From assembly GCA_036272595.1 (NCBI GenBank), contig DATAYM010000012.1, forward strand, positions 106,363 to 170,362: DNA of 64,000 nucleotides, read 5' to 3'. The notes under the pieces were generated by a model. That model searched no databases, was not told where the DNA came from, and worked only from the letters and a program-made list of their open reading frames with translations. The translations under genes were made by a program, and so were the position numbers. Positions 45,543-54,424 of the stretch are shown here, one piece after another. Position 1 is the first letter of the stretch. Each line of letters opens with the position of its first letter. Origin of the DNA: Poindextera sp036272595 (lineage in GTDB: Bacteria > Pseudomonadota > Alphaproteobacteria > Caulobacterales > Caulobacteraceae).

Positions 45543-46963
45543 GCAAGCCGATCTCCCTTCGCCTCTATGGCCTGGCGACCGGCATGGCCGAGCCGCTGGC
45601 GCCGCTGCTGCTGTCCAGCCGCGTGCGGCGCGGCAAGGAGGACGCGGCGCGGCTGGGCGAGCGGCTGGGCCATGCCGGCCTGACCCGGCCGAACGGCGCG
45701 CTGGTCTGGCTGCACGGCGCCAGCGTCGGCGAGGGCGTCTCGCTGCTGCCGCTGATCGCCCGCATCGGCGAGGCGCGGCCGGACCTCACCGTCCTGGTCA
45801 CCAGCGGCACCCGCACCTCGGCCGAGCTGCTGCGCCAGCGCCTGCCGGCGGGCGCGATCCACCAGTATGCGCCGATCGACGCGCCGGGGCCGGTGGCGCG
45901 GTTCCTGGACCACTGGCGGCCGGGCCTCGGCCTGTTCGCCGAAAGCGAGCTCTGGCCGAACCTGATCCTCGGCGCCCGCCGGCGCGGCGTCCGGCTGGCC
46001 CTGATCTCGGCGCGGATGACCGAGGCCAGCGCCCGCGGCTGGTCGCGCCGTCCGGACGCCGCCAGGGCCATGCTGGGCGGCTTCGAAGCCATCCTGGCCC
46101 AGGACGCCGCCTCGGAAGCGCGTCTGGCGAGCCTCGGCGGCCGCGTCACCGGCCGCCTGAACCTCAAGCGCCTCGGCGCCCCGCCCCCGGCCGAGCAGGG
46201 CCAACTCGCGGCGCTGAAGGCGGCCATCGGGAAACGCCGCATCGTCCTGGCCGCCAGCACCCACCCCGGCGAAGAGGCGCTGATCGCGGCCGCCGCCGTC
46301 ACCGAGGCGCCGGACCGGCCGCTGCTGATCATCGCCCCCCGCCACCCCGAACGCGGCGAAGCCGTCGCCGCCGAACTGGCCCAGGCGGGTTTCGAAGTCG
46401 TCCGCCGCGCCCAGATCCTCCCCCCTTGGGGGAGGGGGACCGCGCGAAGCGGGGTGGAGGGGGACCGCCGCGCCTCCGAGGGGGCGGAAATGATCTCGGA
46501 TGGACTTGAGGACGGCCGCGGCGGCGGCAAGCCCCCTCCACCGCCTATCGGCGGTCCCCCTCCCCCTACGGAGGAGGACCTGTCGCGCGCCGACATCTAC
46601 CTCGCCGACACCTTGGGCGAGATGGGGCTGTTCTATCGGCTGGCGGACATCGTGGTCATGGGCGGCAGCTTCGTTTCCGGGGTCGGCGGCCACAACCCCC
46701 TGGAGGCGGCCGCGCTTGGCGTCGGCGTGCTGACCGGGCCGGAGCGGTTCAACCACGCCGATCCCTATGCCGAGATGATCGAGGCGGGCGCGGCCCTGGC
46801 CGTGGCCGACGCATCCGGCCTCGGGCGCGAACTGGCGGCCCTGCTGGCCGCGCCGGACCGGATGCGCGACCTGGGCGCGCGCGCCCGCGCCTACGCCGCC
46901 GGCCAAGCCGGGGCCTTCGATGACGGCTGGCGGGCGATCGCGCCGCTGTTGCCCTCGTCATGA
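45539..46963 (+). CDS. waaA: Kdo transferase (3-deoxy-D-manno-octulosonic acid transferase) with in-frame insertion
   Basis: Adds Kdo to lipid IVA, the first core-sugar step of LPS. 474 residues, about 50 more than usual. N-terminal WLHGASVGE (base Glu), FAESELWPNLI and the C-terminal DTLGEMGLFYRLADIVVMGGS and GGHNPLEAA are intact. Residues about 293-347 are an in-frame palindromic insertion (46417-46580) of Gly/Pro/Arg-rich sequence, between EVVRRAQ and SRADIYLADT. Starts in the stop of the acyltransferase gene and ends in the start of lpxK. Confidence 0.93.
   Translation: MSKPISLRLYGLATGMAEPLAPLLLSSRVRRGKEDAARLGERLGHAGLTRPNGALVWLHGASVGEGVSLLPLIARIGEARPDLTVLVTSGTRTSAELLRQRLPAGAIHQYAPIDAPGPVARFLDHWRPGLGLFAESELWPNLILGARRRGVRLALISARMTEASARGWSRRPDAARAMLGGFEAILAQDAASEARLASLGGRVTGRLNLKRLGAPPPAEQGQLAALKAAIGKRRIVLAASTHPGEEALIAAAAVTEAPDRPLLIIAPRHPERGEAVAAELAQAGFEVVRRAQILPPWGRGTARSGVEGDRRASEGAEMISDGLEDGRGGGKPPPPPIGGPPPPTEEDLSRADIYLADTLGEMGLFYRLADIVVMGGSFVSGVGGHNPLEAAALGVGVLTGPERFNHADPYAEMIEAGAALAVADASGLGRELAALLAAPDRMRDLGARARAYAAGQAGAFDDGWRAIAPLLPSS
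46417..46580 (+). repeat. Inverted-repeat insertion within the waaA reading frame
   Basis: About 46417-46469 (CCTCCCCCCTTGGGGGAGGG, GGACCGCG, CGGGGTGGAGGGGG) and about 46531-46579 (CCCCCTCCACCGCC, GGCGGTCCCCCTCCCCCTAC) are inverted copies around a middle of about 60 bp. Left and right units are each partly palindromic. The block keeps the frame open and encodes an Arg/Gly/Pro-rich loop absent in relatives. This sort of repeat is otherwise intergenic. Confidence 0.8.
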
Positions 46964-47961
46964 GACTGCCGACCCCGCGCTGGTGGTACGAGCGCGGCCG
47001 CCGGCGCGCCTCGCCGACGCGGCTGCTACTGACCCCGGCGGCGGCGATCTGGGCTGGGGTCACCGCCCGCCGCATCGCCCGCGCCAAGCCGTTCGATCCC
47101 GGCGTTCCGGTGATCTGCGTCGGCGGCCTGACCCTCGGCGGCACGGGTAAGACGCCGGTCGCGCGCGAGATCCTGGATCGGCTGGCGGCGCGCGGCGTCC
47201 CCGCCCACGCCCTGTCGCGCGGCTATGGCGGCCGGCTGAAGGGACCGTTGCGCGTCGACCCGGCCGTCCATGCCGCCGGCGACGTCGGCGACGAGCCGCT
47301 GATGCTGGCCCAGGGCCATCCGGCCTGGATCGCCGCCGACCGCGTGGCCGGCGCGGCCGCCGCCGTGGCCGCCGGCGCGCAGGCCATCGTCATGGACGAC
47401 GGGCACCAGAATCCGACGCTGAACAAGATCCTGTCGCTGGTGGTCGTCGACGGCGAGACCCGCGACGGCGAATGGCCGTTCGGCGACGGCGACGTCTTCC
47501 CCGCTGGCCCGATGCGCGAGCCGCTGGCGGCCGGCCTGAGGCGCGCCGACGCCGTGGTCGTGATGCTGCCGGCCGATCTGGCCGCGCCGGACCCGGCCCT
47601 TGTGGCGCTGTTCGGCGCCAAGCCGGTGCTGATCGCGCGCCTTCAGCCCGATGCGCCGCCGCCGACCGGGCCTCAGGTGGGTTTCGCCGGCGTCGGCAAG
47701 CCCTGGAAGGTCGAGCGCGCCCTTATCGCCGCCGGCTGCGACCTGGTGGACTTCATTCCCCTGCCCGACCACGCCCGCCTCACGCCAGCGACCCTGCGCG
47801 CGGTCGCCGCCCGCGCCGAGCGCCTCGGCGCCGGCCTGGTCACCACCGAAAAGGACTGGATCCGCCTGCCGCCGGACTGGCGCCCCCGCGCCGCCGCCTG
47901 GCCGGTGCGGGCGGTGTTCGAGGACGCGGCGGCGCTGGACGCGCTGCTGGCCCGCGCCTAG
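46960..47961 (+). CDS. lpxK: Tetraacyldisaccharide 4'-kinase
   Basis: Phosphorylates the lipid A disaccharide at 4' using ATP, at the inner membrane. 333 residues, typical length. P-loop GGTGKT at 60-65 in VGGLTLGGTGKTPVA, then SRGYGG, GDEPLML and MDDGHQN. Starts by ATGA overlap with waaA, so msbA-like, acyltransferase, waaA and lpxK form one operon. Its TAG overlaps the stop of the phosphotransferase gene on the other strand. Confidence 0.95.
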   Translation: MRLPTPRWWYERGRRRASPTRLLLTPAAAIWAGVTARRIARAKPFDPGVPVICVGGLTLGGTGKTPVAREILDRLAARGVPAHALSRGYGGRLKGPLRVDPAVHAAGDVGDEPLMLAQGHPAWIAADRVAGAAAAVAAGAQAIVMDDGHQNPTLNKILSLVVVDGETRDGEWPFGDGDVFPAGPMREPLAAGLRRADAVVVMLPADLAAPDPALVALFGAKPVLIARLQPDAPPPTGPQVGFAGVGKPWKVERALIAAGCDLVDFIPLPDHARLTPATLRAVAARAERLGAGLVTTEKDWIRLPPDWRPRAAAWPVRAVFEDAAALDALLARA

Positions 47962-49046
47962 CGCGCGCCGGCCTTCTCGGCGAACTTCCAGGCCGCGGCG
48001 CCGAGGGCCGGCACGCGGGCGGCCATGGCGGCGGCCTGCGGGCTGTTGGCGGTGCCGTCGCGGGCGCGGCCGACGATGCCCTGGATGATCCCGGCCAGCC
48101 GGAAGATGTTGTAGGAGAAGTACCAGTTCAGGTCCGGCAGGCCCGAACGGCCGGTCATCCGGCAATATTCCGCGACATATTCCTCCATGGTCGGAATGCC
48201 GTAGGCTTCCTTGTCCTCGATCGAGGCGATCGAGCCGTTCACCCACTGCATCAGGAGGTTGGAAAAGTCCGCCAGCGGATTGCCGATGGTCGAAAGCTCC
48301 CAGTCCAGCACCGCAACCACGCGGGCCTGCGTCGGATGCATGACCATGTTGTCCAGCCGGTAGTCGGCGTGGACGATGGAGTGCTGGTCGTCTTCCGGCG
48401 CGGTTTTCGGCAGCCATTCGATCAGCCGCTCGATGGTGTCGATGTGCTGGGTCTCGGAGGCCTTGTACTGCTTGGTCCAGCGGTCGATCTGGCGCAGCAT
48501 GTAGTTGCCGGGACGGCCGTAGTCGCCGAGGCCGATCTTCTCGTAGTCGGTGTTGTGCAGGTCGGCGAGGGTCTTCAGCGCCGCCATGTGGATGGCGTGG
48601 CGCTCGGCCGGCGGATAGTCGGGCAGGGTCTGGTCCCACAGGATGCGGCCCTCGACCATGTCCATGACGTAGAACATGGTGCCGATGACTTCGTCGTCCG
48701 TACACAGACCATAGGTCCGCGGCGCCGGAAAGCCGGTGGGGTTGAGCGCGCTGATCACCCGGTATTCCCGGTCGACCGCGTGGGCCGACGGCAAGAGCTT
48801 GCCGGGGGGCTTGCGCCGCATGACATAGGTCTTCGACGGCGTGATCAACTGGTAGGTCGGGTTGGACTGGCCGCCCTTGAACTGGCGCACCTCGAGCGGG
48901 CCCGCGAAGCCCTCGACATTGGCGGCCATCCAGCCGGCCAGCCGGCTCTCGTCGAAGCGGTGGGTCTCGGCGACCTCCTTGGTGCCGGAATTAAGCATCT
49001 CGCGGGTGCGCTCTTCGGCTGCAATCGCCGCCTTGTCGTCGGCCAT
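47958..49046 (-). CDS. APH-family phosphotransferase, acyl-CoA-dehydrogenase associated type
   Basis: 362 residues. Kinase-like fold: FKGGQSNPTYQL (nucleotide loop), YVMRRKP (Lys), SIVHADYRLDNMVMHP (catalytic loop) and AVLDWELSTIGNPLADFSN (metal Asp). It is close to the group fused to or near acyl-CoA dehydrogenase 10/11, thought to phosphorylate 4-hydroxyacyl-CoA. No such dehydrogenase is in the window. Convergent with lpxK, overlapping by 4 bp. Confidence 0.92.
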   Translation of the reverse strand: MADDKAAIAAEERTREMLNSGTKEVAETHRFDESRLAGWMAANVEGFAGPLEVRQFKGGQSNPTYQLITPSKTYVMRRKPPGKLLPSAHAVDREYRVISALNPTGFPAPRTYGLCTDDEVIGTMFYVMDMVEGRILWDQTLPDYPPAERHAIHMAALKTLADLHNTDYEKIGLGDYGRPGNYMLRQIDRWTKQYKASETQHIDTIERLIEWLPKTAPEDDQHSIVHADYRLDNMVMHPTQARVVAVLDWELSTIGNPLADFSNLLMQWVNGSIASIEDKEAYGIPTMEEYVAEYCRMTGRSGLPDLNWYFSYNIFRLAGIIQGIVGRARDGTANSPQAAAMAARVPALGAAAWKFAEKAGAR

Positions 49047-49141
49047 TTCGGCGTTTCCTCGAATAGGTACGAATTTTATGGCCGCACCTTAGCGAGCCGC
49101 GGCGGGAGGCGCCAACCCCTTCACCGGCAACCCTTTAGCGC

Positions 49142-50434
49142 TCAACCCTGGCCCAGGGCGCGCCAGCCGATATCGCTGCGGTGGAAGCCGCCGGGCCAGT
49201 CGATCCGCTCGATGGCGGCATAGGCCCGGTCGCGGGCGATCTTCAGCGTCGGCCCCGTTGCACAGACGTTCAGCGCCCGGCCGGCGCCGGCGATCAGGGC
49301 GCCGTCGTCGCGCCGCGACGTGCCCGCCTGGAACACCACGACGCCCTCGCCGAGATCGGCTTCGGCGCCGACGATCACCGAGCCGGCCTGCGCCGACTTG
49401 CCCGGATAGCCCCTGGTCGCCAGCACCACGCAGATCGCCGCTTCGTCGCGCCAGACCGGCGGCGACAACTCGGCCAGCCGGCCGGTGGCCGCGGCCAGCA
49501 GATAGGGCACGAGGTCGCTCTCCAGCCGCAGCATCAGCACCTGGCATTCCGGATCGCCGAAGCGGACGTTGAACTCGATCAGCTTCGGCCCGTGGGCGGT
49601 GACCATGATCTCGCAGAAGATCGCCCCGCGGTACGGGGCCCCCTCGGCGGCGATGCCGGCGAAGGCCGGTTCGATCAGCCGGGTCCGCGCCTGCTCGACC
49701 ACCGCGTCGGTCAGCACCGGCGCCGGGGCGTAGGTCCCCATGCCGCCGGTGTTCGGTCCCTGGTCGCCGTCGAAGGCGCGCTTGTGGTCCTGGGCGCCGC
49801 CGAACATCAGGCTGGTCCCGCCGTCGCAGAGCGCGAACAGCGAGGCGATCTCGCCGGCCAGGAACTCCTCGACCACCACCCGCGCCCCGGCCGCGCCGAA
49901 GCCGCCGCCGAGCATGTCGTCGATGGCCGCCTCGGCTTCCGCCCGCGTCGCGGCGATGGTGACGCCCTTGCCCGCGGCCAGGCCGTCGGCCTTGATCACG
50001 TAAGGGGCGGTGAAGTTGTCCAGGAAGGCCTTGGCCGGCGCGGCGGCGTCGAACACCCCATAGGCCGCCGTCGGCAGACCGTGGCGGTCGCAGAAGGCCT
50101 TGGTGAACGCCTTCGAGGTCTCCAGCCGGCCGGCGGCGGCGGTGGGGCCGAAGCAGGCAATGCCGGCCTCGGCCAGCGCGTCCGCCAGGCCGGCCTCGAC
50201 GGCGCTTTCGGGCCCGATCACCACCAGGTCGGCGCCGATCTCCCGCGCCAGCGCCACCTGCCCCGCCACGTCGGTCGCCGCGACCGCCCTTGTCTCACCC
50301 AGCGCGGCCATGCCCGGATTGCCCGGCGCGCAGACCAGCCGCGTCAGCAGCGGCGACTGCGCCATCTTCCAGGCCAGGGCGTGTTCGCGTCCGCCGGATC
50401 CGACGAGCAGGATGTTCAAGGGGCGCAACTCCAC
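49142..50434 (-). CDS. purD: Phosphoribosylamine-glycine ligase
   Basis: ATP-grasp enzyme that joins glycine to phosphoribosylamine in purine synthesis. 430 residues. Motifs: LLVGSGGREHALAWK, YVIKADGLAAGKGV, FGGAQDHKRAFDGDQGPNTG and GAIFCEIMVTAHGPKLIEFN with the ATP-grasp metal ligands. Divergent from xseA. The 3' side carries weak 15-bp-period copies of its last bases. Confidence 0.96.
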   Translation of the reverse strand: MELRPLNILLVGSGGREHALAWKMAQSPLLTRLVCAPGNPGMAALGETRAVAATDVAGQVALAREIGADLVVIGPESAVEAGLADALAEAGIACFGPTAAAGRLETSKAFTKAFCDRHGLPTAAYGVFDAAAPAKAFLDNFTAPYVIKADGLAAGKGVTIAATRAEAEAAIDDMLGGGFGAAGARVVVEEFLAGEIASLFALCDGGTSLMFGGAQDHKRAFDGDQGPNTGGMGTYAPAPVLTDAVVEQARTRLIEPAFAGIAAEGAPYRGAIFCEIMVTAHGPKLIEFNVRFGDPECQVLMLRLESDLVPYLLAAATGRLAELSPPVWRDEAAICVVLATRGYPGKSAQAGSVIVGAEADLGEGVVVFQAGTSRRDDGALIAGAGRALNVCATGPTLKIARDRAYAAIERIDWPGGFHRSDIGWRALGQG

Positions 50435-50484
50435 GCGGGTCTTCCTCTGCCCGCGCCTACTGCCACGACTCGACGCGAGCGCCT

Positions 50485-51930
50485 ATGTTCATGGGCATGA
50501 CTTTCGCCGATGCGCCGGCTGTCGCCGACAATGCGCCCGCCTATACCGTCTCCGAACTCGCCTTCGCGCTGAAGCGGACGCTGGAGGAGACCTACGGCTT
50601 CGTGCGGCTGCGCGGCGAGCTTTCCAAGGTGACCCGCCACGCCTCCGGCCACATCTATCTGAGCCTGAAGGACGATCGCGCCTGTATCGACGGCGTCATC
50701 TGGAAGACCCAGACGCGCGGGATCGCCTGCCGGCCTGAGCAGGGGCTTGAGGTGATCGTCACCGGGCGGATCACCACCTATCCCGCCTCGTCCAAGTACC
50801 AGATCGTCATCGAGACCCTGGAGCCGACCGGGGTCGGCGCCCTGCTGGCCCAGCTCGAGCGGCTGAAGGCCAAGCTGGCCGCCGAGGGCCTGTTCGCGGC
50901 GGAGCGCAAGCGGCCGCTGCCGGCCATGCCCGCCGTGGTCGGGGTGATCACCAGCCCCACCGGCGCGGTGATCCGCGACATCCTGCACCGCATCCGCGAC
51001 CGCTGGCCCTGCCGGGTGGTGGTCTGGCCGGTGGTGGTGCAGGGCGACCAGGCGGCCGCCCAGGTGGCGGCGGCGATCGGCGGCTTCAACGCCGTCGCCG
51101 CCGGCGGCGACATACCCCGGCCGGACGTGCTGATCGTGGCGCGCGGCGGCGGCTCGGTGGAAGACCTCTGGGCCTTCAACGACGAGGCCCTGGCGCGGGC
51201 GGCGGCGGCCAGCGCCATTCCGCTGATCTCCGCCGTCGGCCACGAGACCGACACCACCCTGATCGACTTCGTCTCCGACCGCCGCGCGCCGACGCCCACC
51301 GCCGCGGCCGAGATGGCGACGCCGGTGCTGGCCGAGCTGCGCGCCGGCCTGGCCGATCACGAGCGCCGGCTGATCCGCATCGCCGCCCGCTTCCTGGACG
51401 AGCGCCGCCACCGGCTGGCCGCCGCCGCGCGCGGCCTGCCCCGCCCCGCCGACGTGCTGGCCCTGGCCAGCCAGCGGTTCGACCTGTCGGCCGGCCGGCT
51501 CAGCGCCGCCCTCGCCCGCAACGCCGCCGTGCACGAGCGCGAGCTGGTGCGGGTGGCGACCCGGCTCAGCCCGTCGCTGCTGATCCGCCGGCGCCAGGCC
51601 ATGGCCGACCAGCTGGCCGGCGTCTCCAGCCGCCTGGGTCCAGCCGCCGACCGGCGGCTGGCGCGAGCCGGCGAGGCGTTGGCCGGCGTCGAGAAGCTGC
51701 GCCTGGCCTTTTCGCCGAAGGGGCCGCTGAAGCGGGGCTTCGCCCTGGTGCATCGCGCCGATGGAAGCCTGGCGCGGTCGGCGGCCACCCTGGCGGCCGG
51801 CGAGGCCGTGCGGCTGGAGTTCGAGGACGGCGGCCGCGGCGCCGTGGTCGATGGCGAGGCCCGCCCACCCGCGGCCCGTCCGCCCAGGAGGACGGCGCCG
51901 GCCGCGAGCGATCAGGGCGACCTCTTCTGA
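50485..51930 (+). CDS. xseA: Exodeoxyribonuclease VII large subunit
   Basis: Large subunit of ExoVII, which degrades single-stranded DNA. About 481 residues; three ATGs at 50485, 50491 and 50497 are possible starts, while the longer frame upstream overlaps purD and is not coding. N-terminal OB fold (YTVSELAFALKRTLEETYG, VRLRGELSK, HIYLSLKDD); central ITSPTGAVIRD, VARGGGSVEDLWAFNDE and SAVGHETDTTLIDFVSD; coiled-coil C-terminus and KRGFALVH. xseB is not in view. Followed by a DUF2093 gene, a usual alphaproteobacterial neighbour. Confidence 0.95.
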   Translation: MFMGMTFADAPAVADNAPAYTVSELAFALKRTLEETYGFVRLRGELSKVTRHASGHIYLSLKDDRACIDGVIWKTQTRGIACRPEQGLEVIVTGRITTYPASSKYQIVIETLEPTGVGALLAQLERLKAKLAAEGLFAAERKRPLPAMPAVVGVITSPTGAVIRDILHRIRDRWPCRVVVWPVVVQGDQAAAQVAAAIGGFNAVAAGGDIPRPDVLIVARGGGSVEDLWAFNDEALARAAAASAIPLISAVGHETDTTLIDFVSDRRAPTPTAAAEMATPVLAELRAGLADHERRLIRIAARFLDERRHRLAAAARGLPRPADVLALASQRFDLSAGRLSAALARNAAVHERELVRVATRLSPSLLIRRRQAMADQLAGVSSRLGPAADRRLARAGEALAGVEKLRLAFSPKGPLKRGFALVHRADGSLARSAATLAAGEAVRLEFEDGGRGAVVDGEARPPAARPPRRTAPAASDQGDLF

Positions 51931-51972
51931 TCGTGTTTGGCCAAGGGCCGGCGGCGGGTTAGACTGCCCTCG

Positions 51973-52209
51973 ATGAACGCCTATGACCGCAACCTCGCCA
52001 ACGAACCCGGCCTCGCCGTCCTGCACTATGGTGACGGCGAATACGCCGTGATGAAGCCCGGCCGCTTCGTGCTCTGCGCGGTGACCGGCGCGAAGATCCC
52101 GCTGGAAGATCTGCGCTACTGGAACCCGGTGGCCCAGGAGGCCTATGCCGGCCCGGAACAGGCGCTGAAGCGCTGGCGCGAGCTCAACCCGAGCGAGACC
52201 GGGCCGTAA
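51973..52209 (+). CDS. DUF2093 family protein
   Basis: 78 residues from ATG 51973. Family pattern: AVLHYGDGEYAVMKPGRFVLCAVTGAKIPLEDLRYW. A Cys at VLCAVTG. Function unknown; conserved beside xseA in alphaproteobacteria. It ends 83 bp before the TetR gene start. Confidence 0.92.
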   Translation: MNAYDRNLANEPGLAVLHYGDGEYAVMKPGRFVLCAVTGAKIPLEDLRYWNPVAQEAYAGPEQALKRWRELNPSETGP

Positions 52210-52292
52210 GGGCGGCGCCGCGGCGATCCGCCCATCCGTTGGCGAGCTTCGGCAATCCTTCTAAGGTGGCGGCGGCGTGGAAAGGGTGGCGA

Positions 52293-52895
52293 ATGGACCT
52301 GGCTGTCGAGAATTCGTCGCTGAGCGTCGGCAACCTGCGCCAGCGGGCCTTGCGGGCGGCGCACCACATCCTGGAGACCCAGGGCCAGGCGGGACTTTCC
52401 TTGCGGGCCATCGCGACCGACCTGGGGACCGGCGTCGGCAGCCTCTACTATTATTTCGCCAGCAAGGACGCGCTGCTCGCCGAGCTGGCAGTGGACGGGT
52501 TCCGGGAGCTGGGCGACTGGATGGGCCTGGCCAGCCGCTCGCCGAGGGGCCGCAGCGTGTTCAACGCCTGCGGCCACGCCTATCTGGGCTTCACCCGCCG
52601 CCGCCCGGCGCTCTACGCCATCATGTACGACGAGCGGCTGCTGGCCGCCCACGCGGTGGTGCGCGAAGCCGAGGCCAGGGCCTTCGAGGTGTTCAAGTCG
52701 TCGCTGGCCGACACCGGCGTCGTGACCGCCAAGGTCGAGGATATCGCCACCGCCTTCTGGGCGCTGGGACGCGGCATGACCTCGATCTCGGCCAGCCTCG
52801 GCGCCGCCTCGCCGGGCGTGGCCAAGACGGTGGTGCTGCGGGTGATGCGCGGCCTGGAAGCGCTGGCCGGCGAACGCGACCGCATCCTGGCCTGA
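52293..52895 (+). CDS. TetR-family transcriptional regulator
   Basis: 200 residues from ATG 52293 with AAAGGG upstream. Helix-turn-helix at about 20-60: ILETQGQAGLSLRAIATDLG and VGSLYYYFASKDALLAELA. The C-terminal ligand-binding part has no specific assignment. It may control the following secreted beta-propeller gene, 73 bp downstream; inferred from position. Confidence 0.9.
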   Translation: MDLAVENSSLSVGNLRQRALRAAHHILETQGQAGLSLRAIATDLGTGVGSLYYYFASKDALLAELAVDGFRELGDWMGLASRSPRGRSVFNACGHAYLGFTRRRPALYAIMYDERLLAAHAVVREAEARAFEVFKSSLADTGVVTAKVEDIATAFWALGRGMTSISASLGAASPGVAKTVVLRVMRGLEALAGERDRILA

Positions 52896-52968
52896 GCGGG
52901 GCAAATCGCCGCTTGCGGAACAGCGTTCGACAGGACGTCCTGGCCAGGCCCTCAAAAGGAACGGCCCG

Positions 52969-54003
52969 ATGAACAGACTTCTCCCCGCCTTTCTCGCCCT
53001 TGCGGCCGGGCTCGGCGTCCTGCCGGCGGCGTCGCGGGCCGCGCCCGTGGGCGGCGACTATGTCTATACCGGCAGCATCGACCTCGGCGCGCCGGGGGGC
53101 TGGGACTACGCCAGTTTCGACCCGGTCGCCGGCCGCGACTATGTCGGCCATACGGACAAGGTGAGCGTGGTCGATACGGCCAGCCGCAAGCTGGTCGGGC
53201 AGGTGGGGCCGATGGATCGGGCCCACGGCGCGGCGATCCTGCCGGCGCTCGGCCGCGGTTTCGCCACCAGCGGCGACGACGGCATGCTGAAGGAGTTCGA
53301 CCTTTCCGACCTGCACATCGTCAAGCAGATCCCGGTCGGCAAGGACGACGACGGGATCATCGCCGACCCGCACAGCGGCGCGATCATCGTCACCATCGGC
53401 GACGGCAAGCAGCTGGTGATCGTCGATGCGGCGGCCGGCGCCGTCGCCCACACCGTCGACCTGCCCGGCGAGCCGGAATTTCCCGCCGCCGACGGCCGCG
53501 GCAACGCCTATGTCAACATCGCCTCCACCAGCCATCTGGCCAAGGTCGACATCGCCAGCGGCCGCATCGAGGCGGTCTGGGCCCTGCCCGGCTGCGTCAG
53601 CCCGCATGGCCTGGCCTATGACTACCGCACCGGACGGCTGTTCACCGGCTGCGCCAACAGCACCCTCTTGGTGGTCGACCCGAAGGACGGCCGCATCGTC
53701 GCCAGCCTGCCGACCGGCCCGTTCAGCGACGCCGTGGCGGTCGACGAGGCGCGCCATCGGGTGTTCTGCCCGAACGGCAACGGCACGCTGACGGTGATCG
53801 ACGAGGAGCCGGGCGACGCCTATGCGGTGCTGCGGACCATCCCGACCTTCCTCGGCGCCCGATCCATGACTATCGATCCGCGCTCGGGCGAGCTCTTCAT
53901 CACCTATGGCGACACCCAGATCGTCTCCGGCCCGCGCGATCCGGGCGGCCTGCGGTTCGGCTGGGCGGGGGCCAAGGTCGCCACCTTCATGCCCAACGAC
54001 TGA
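52969..54003 (+). CDS. Secreted YncE-like beta-propeller protein
   Basis: 344 residues, signal peptide to about residue 24 (ASRA-AP). Repeated beta-propeller blades with D-x-A-[ST] turns: VSVVDTASRKLVGQV, LKEFDLSDLHIVKQI, LVIVDAAAGAVAHTV, LAKVDIASGRIEAVW, LLVVDPKDGRIVASL, LTVIDEEPGD. YncE-type, periplasmic, of unknown target. Two Cys (ALPGCVSPHG, TGCANS) are spaced as possible disulphide partners. Confidence 0.88.
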   Translation: MNRLLPAFLALAAGLGVLPAASRAAPVGGDYVYTGSIDLGAPGGWDYASFDPVAGRDYVGHTDKVSVVDTASRKLVGQVGPMDRAHGAAILPALGRGFATSGDDGMLKEFDLSDLHIVKQIPVGKDDDGIIADPHSGAIIVTIGDGKQLVIVDAAAGAVAHTVDLPGEPEFPAADGRGNAYVNIASTSHLAKVDIASGRIEAVWALPGCVSPHGLAYDYRTGRLFTGCANSTLLVVDPKDGRIVASLPTGPFSDAVAVDEARHRVFCPNGNGTLTVIDEEPGDAYAVLRTIPTFLGARSMTIDPRSGELFITYGDTQIVSGPRDPGGLRFGWAGAKVATFMPND

Positions 54004-54022
54004 AGGCCGCGCCGCGCGGCCT

Positions 54023-54310
54023 TTAGAGCTTTGCCAGGCCCGCCTGCAGATCGGCGAGGTCCATGCAGGGCTGCCACTCGATGCGGGCCTTGAGCTCGGT
54101 GAAGAAGGGCTCGGCGACGCTGGGGATGTCGTTGGCCTCGGCCATGTCGAACACCGAATACATCGTGCGCATGCCGTCGCCGGCGGCGAAGAACAACGCC
54201 TCCGGCTTGAACTTGTCGGAAAAGGCCTGGACCACCTTGCCCAGCGCGCCGCTGGCGATGGCCGCATTGCCGGCCTCGACCGGGATTTCCACTCTCATGA
54301 AGATACGCAT
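54023..54310 (-). CDS. Conserved hypothetical protein, 95 residues
   Basis: Small cytoplasmic protein, MRIFMRVEIPVEAGNAAIAS at the start and LFFAAGDGMRTMYSVFDM and PFFTELKARIEWQPCMDL later. The alternation suggests a ferredoxin-like alpha/beta fold, as in DUF3303-type proteins. I do not recognise a function. It is convergent with the beta-propeller gene and divergent from a methyltransferase. Confidence 0.8.
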   Translation of the reverse strand: MRIFMRVEIPVEAGNAAIASGALGKVVQAFSDKFKPEALFFAAGDGMRTMYSVFDMAEANDIPSVAEPFFTELKARIEWQPCMDLADLQAGLAKL

Positions 54311-54424
54311 CGGCCGTCTCCCGCTGGATGTCGCCGATCCTTAGCACGCGGGCGAGCGGCGCCGCGATGGCCCGCCGCGCGGGTTTGTGGCCAAATCGCC
54401 GGCGCGATTTCAAAAAGGCCCGCC

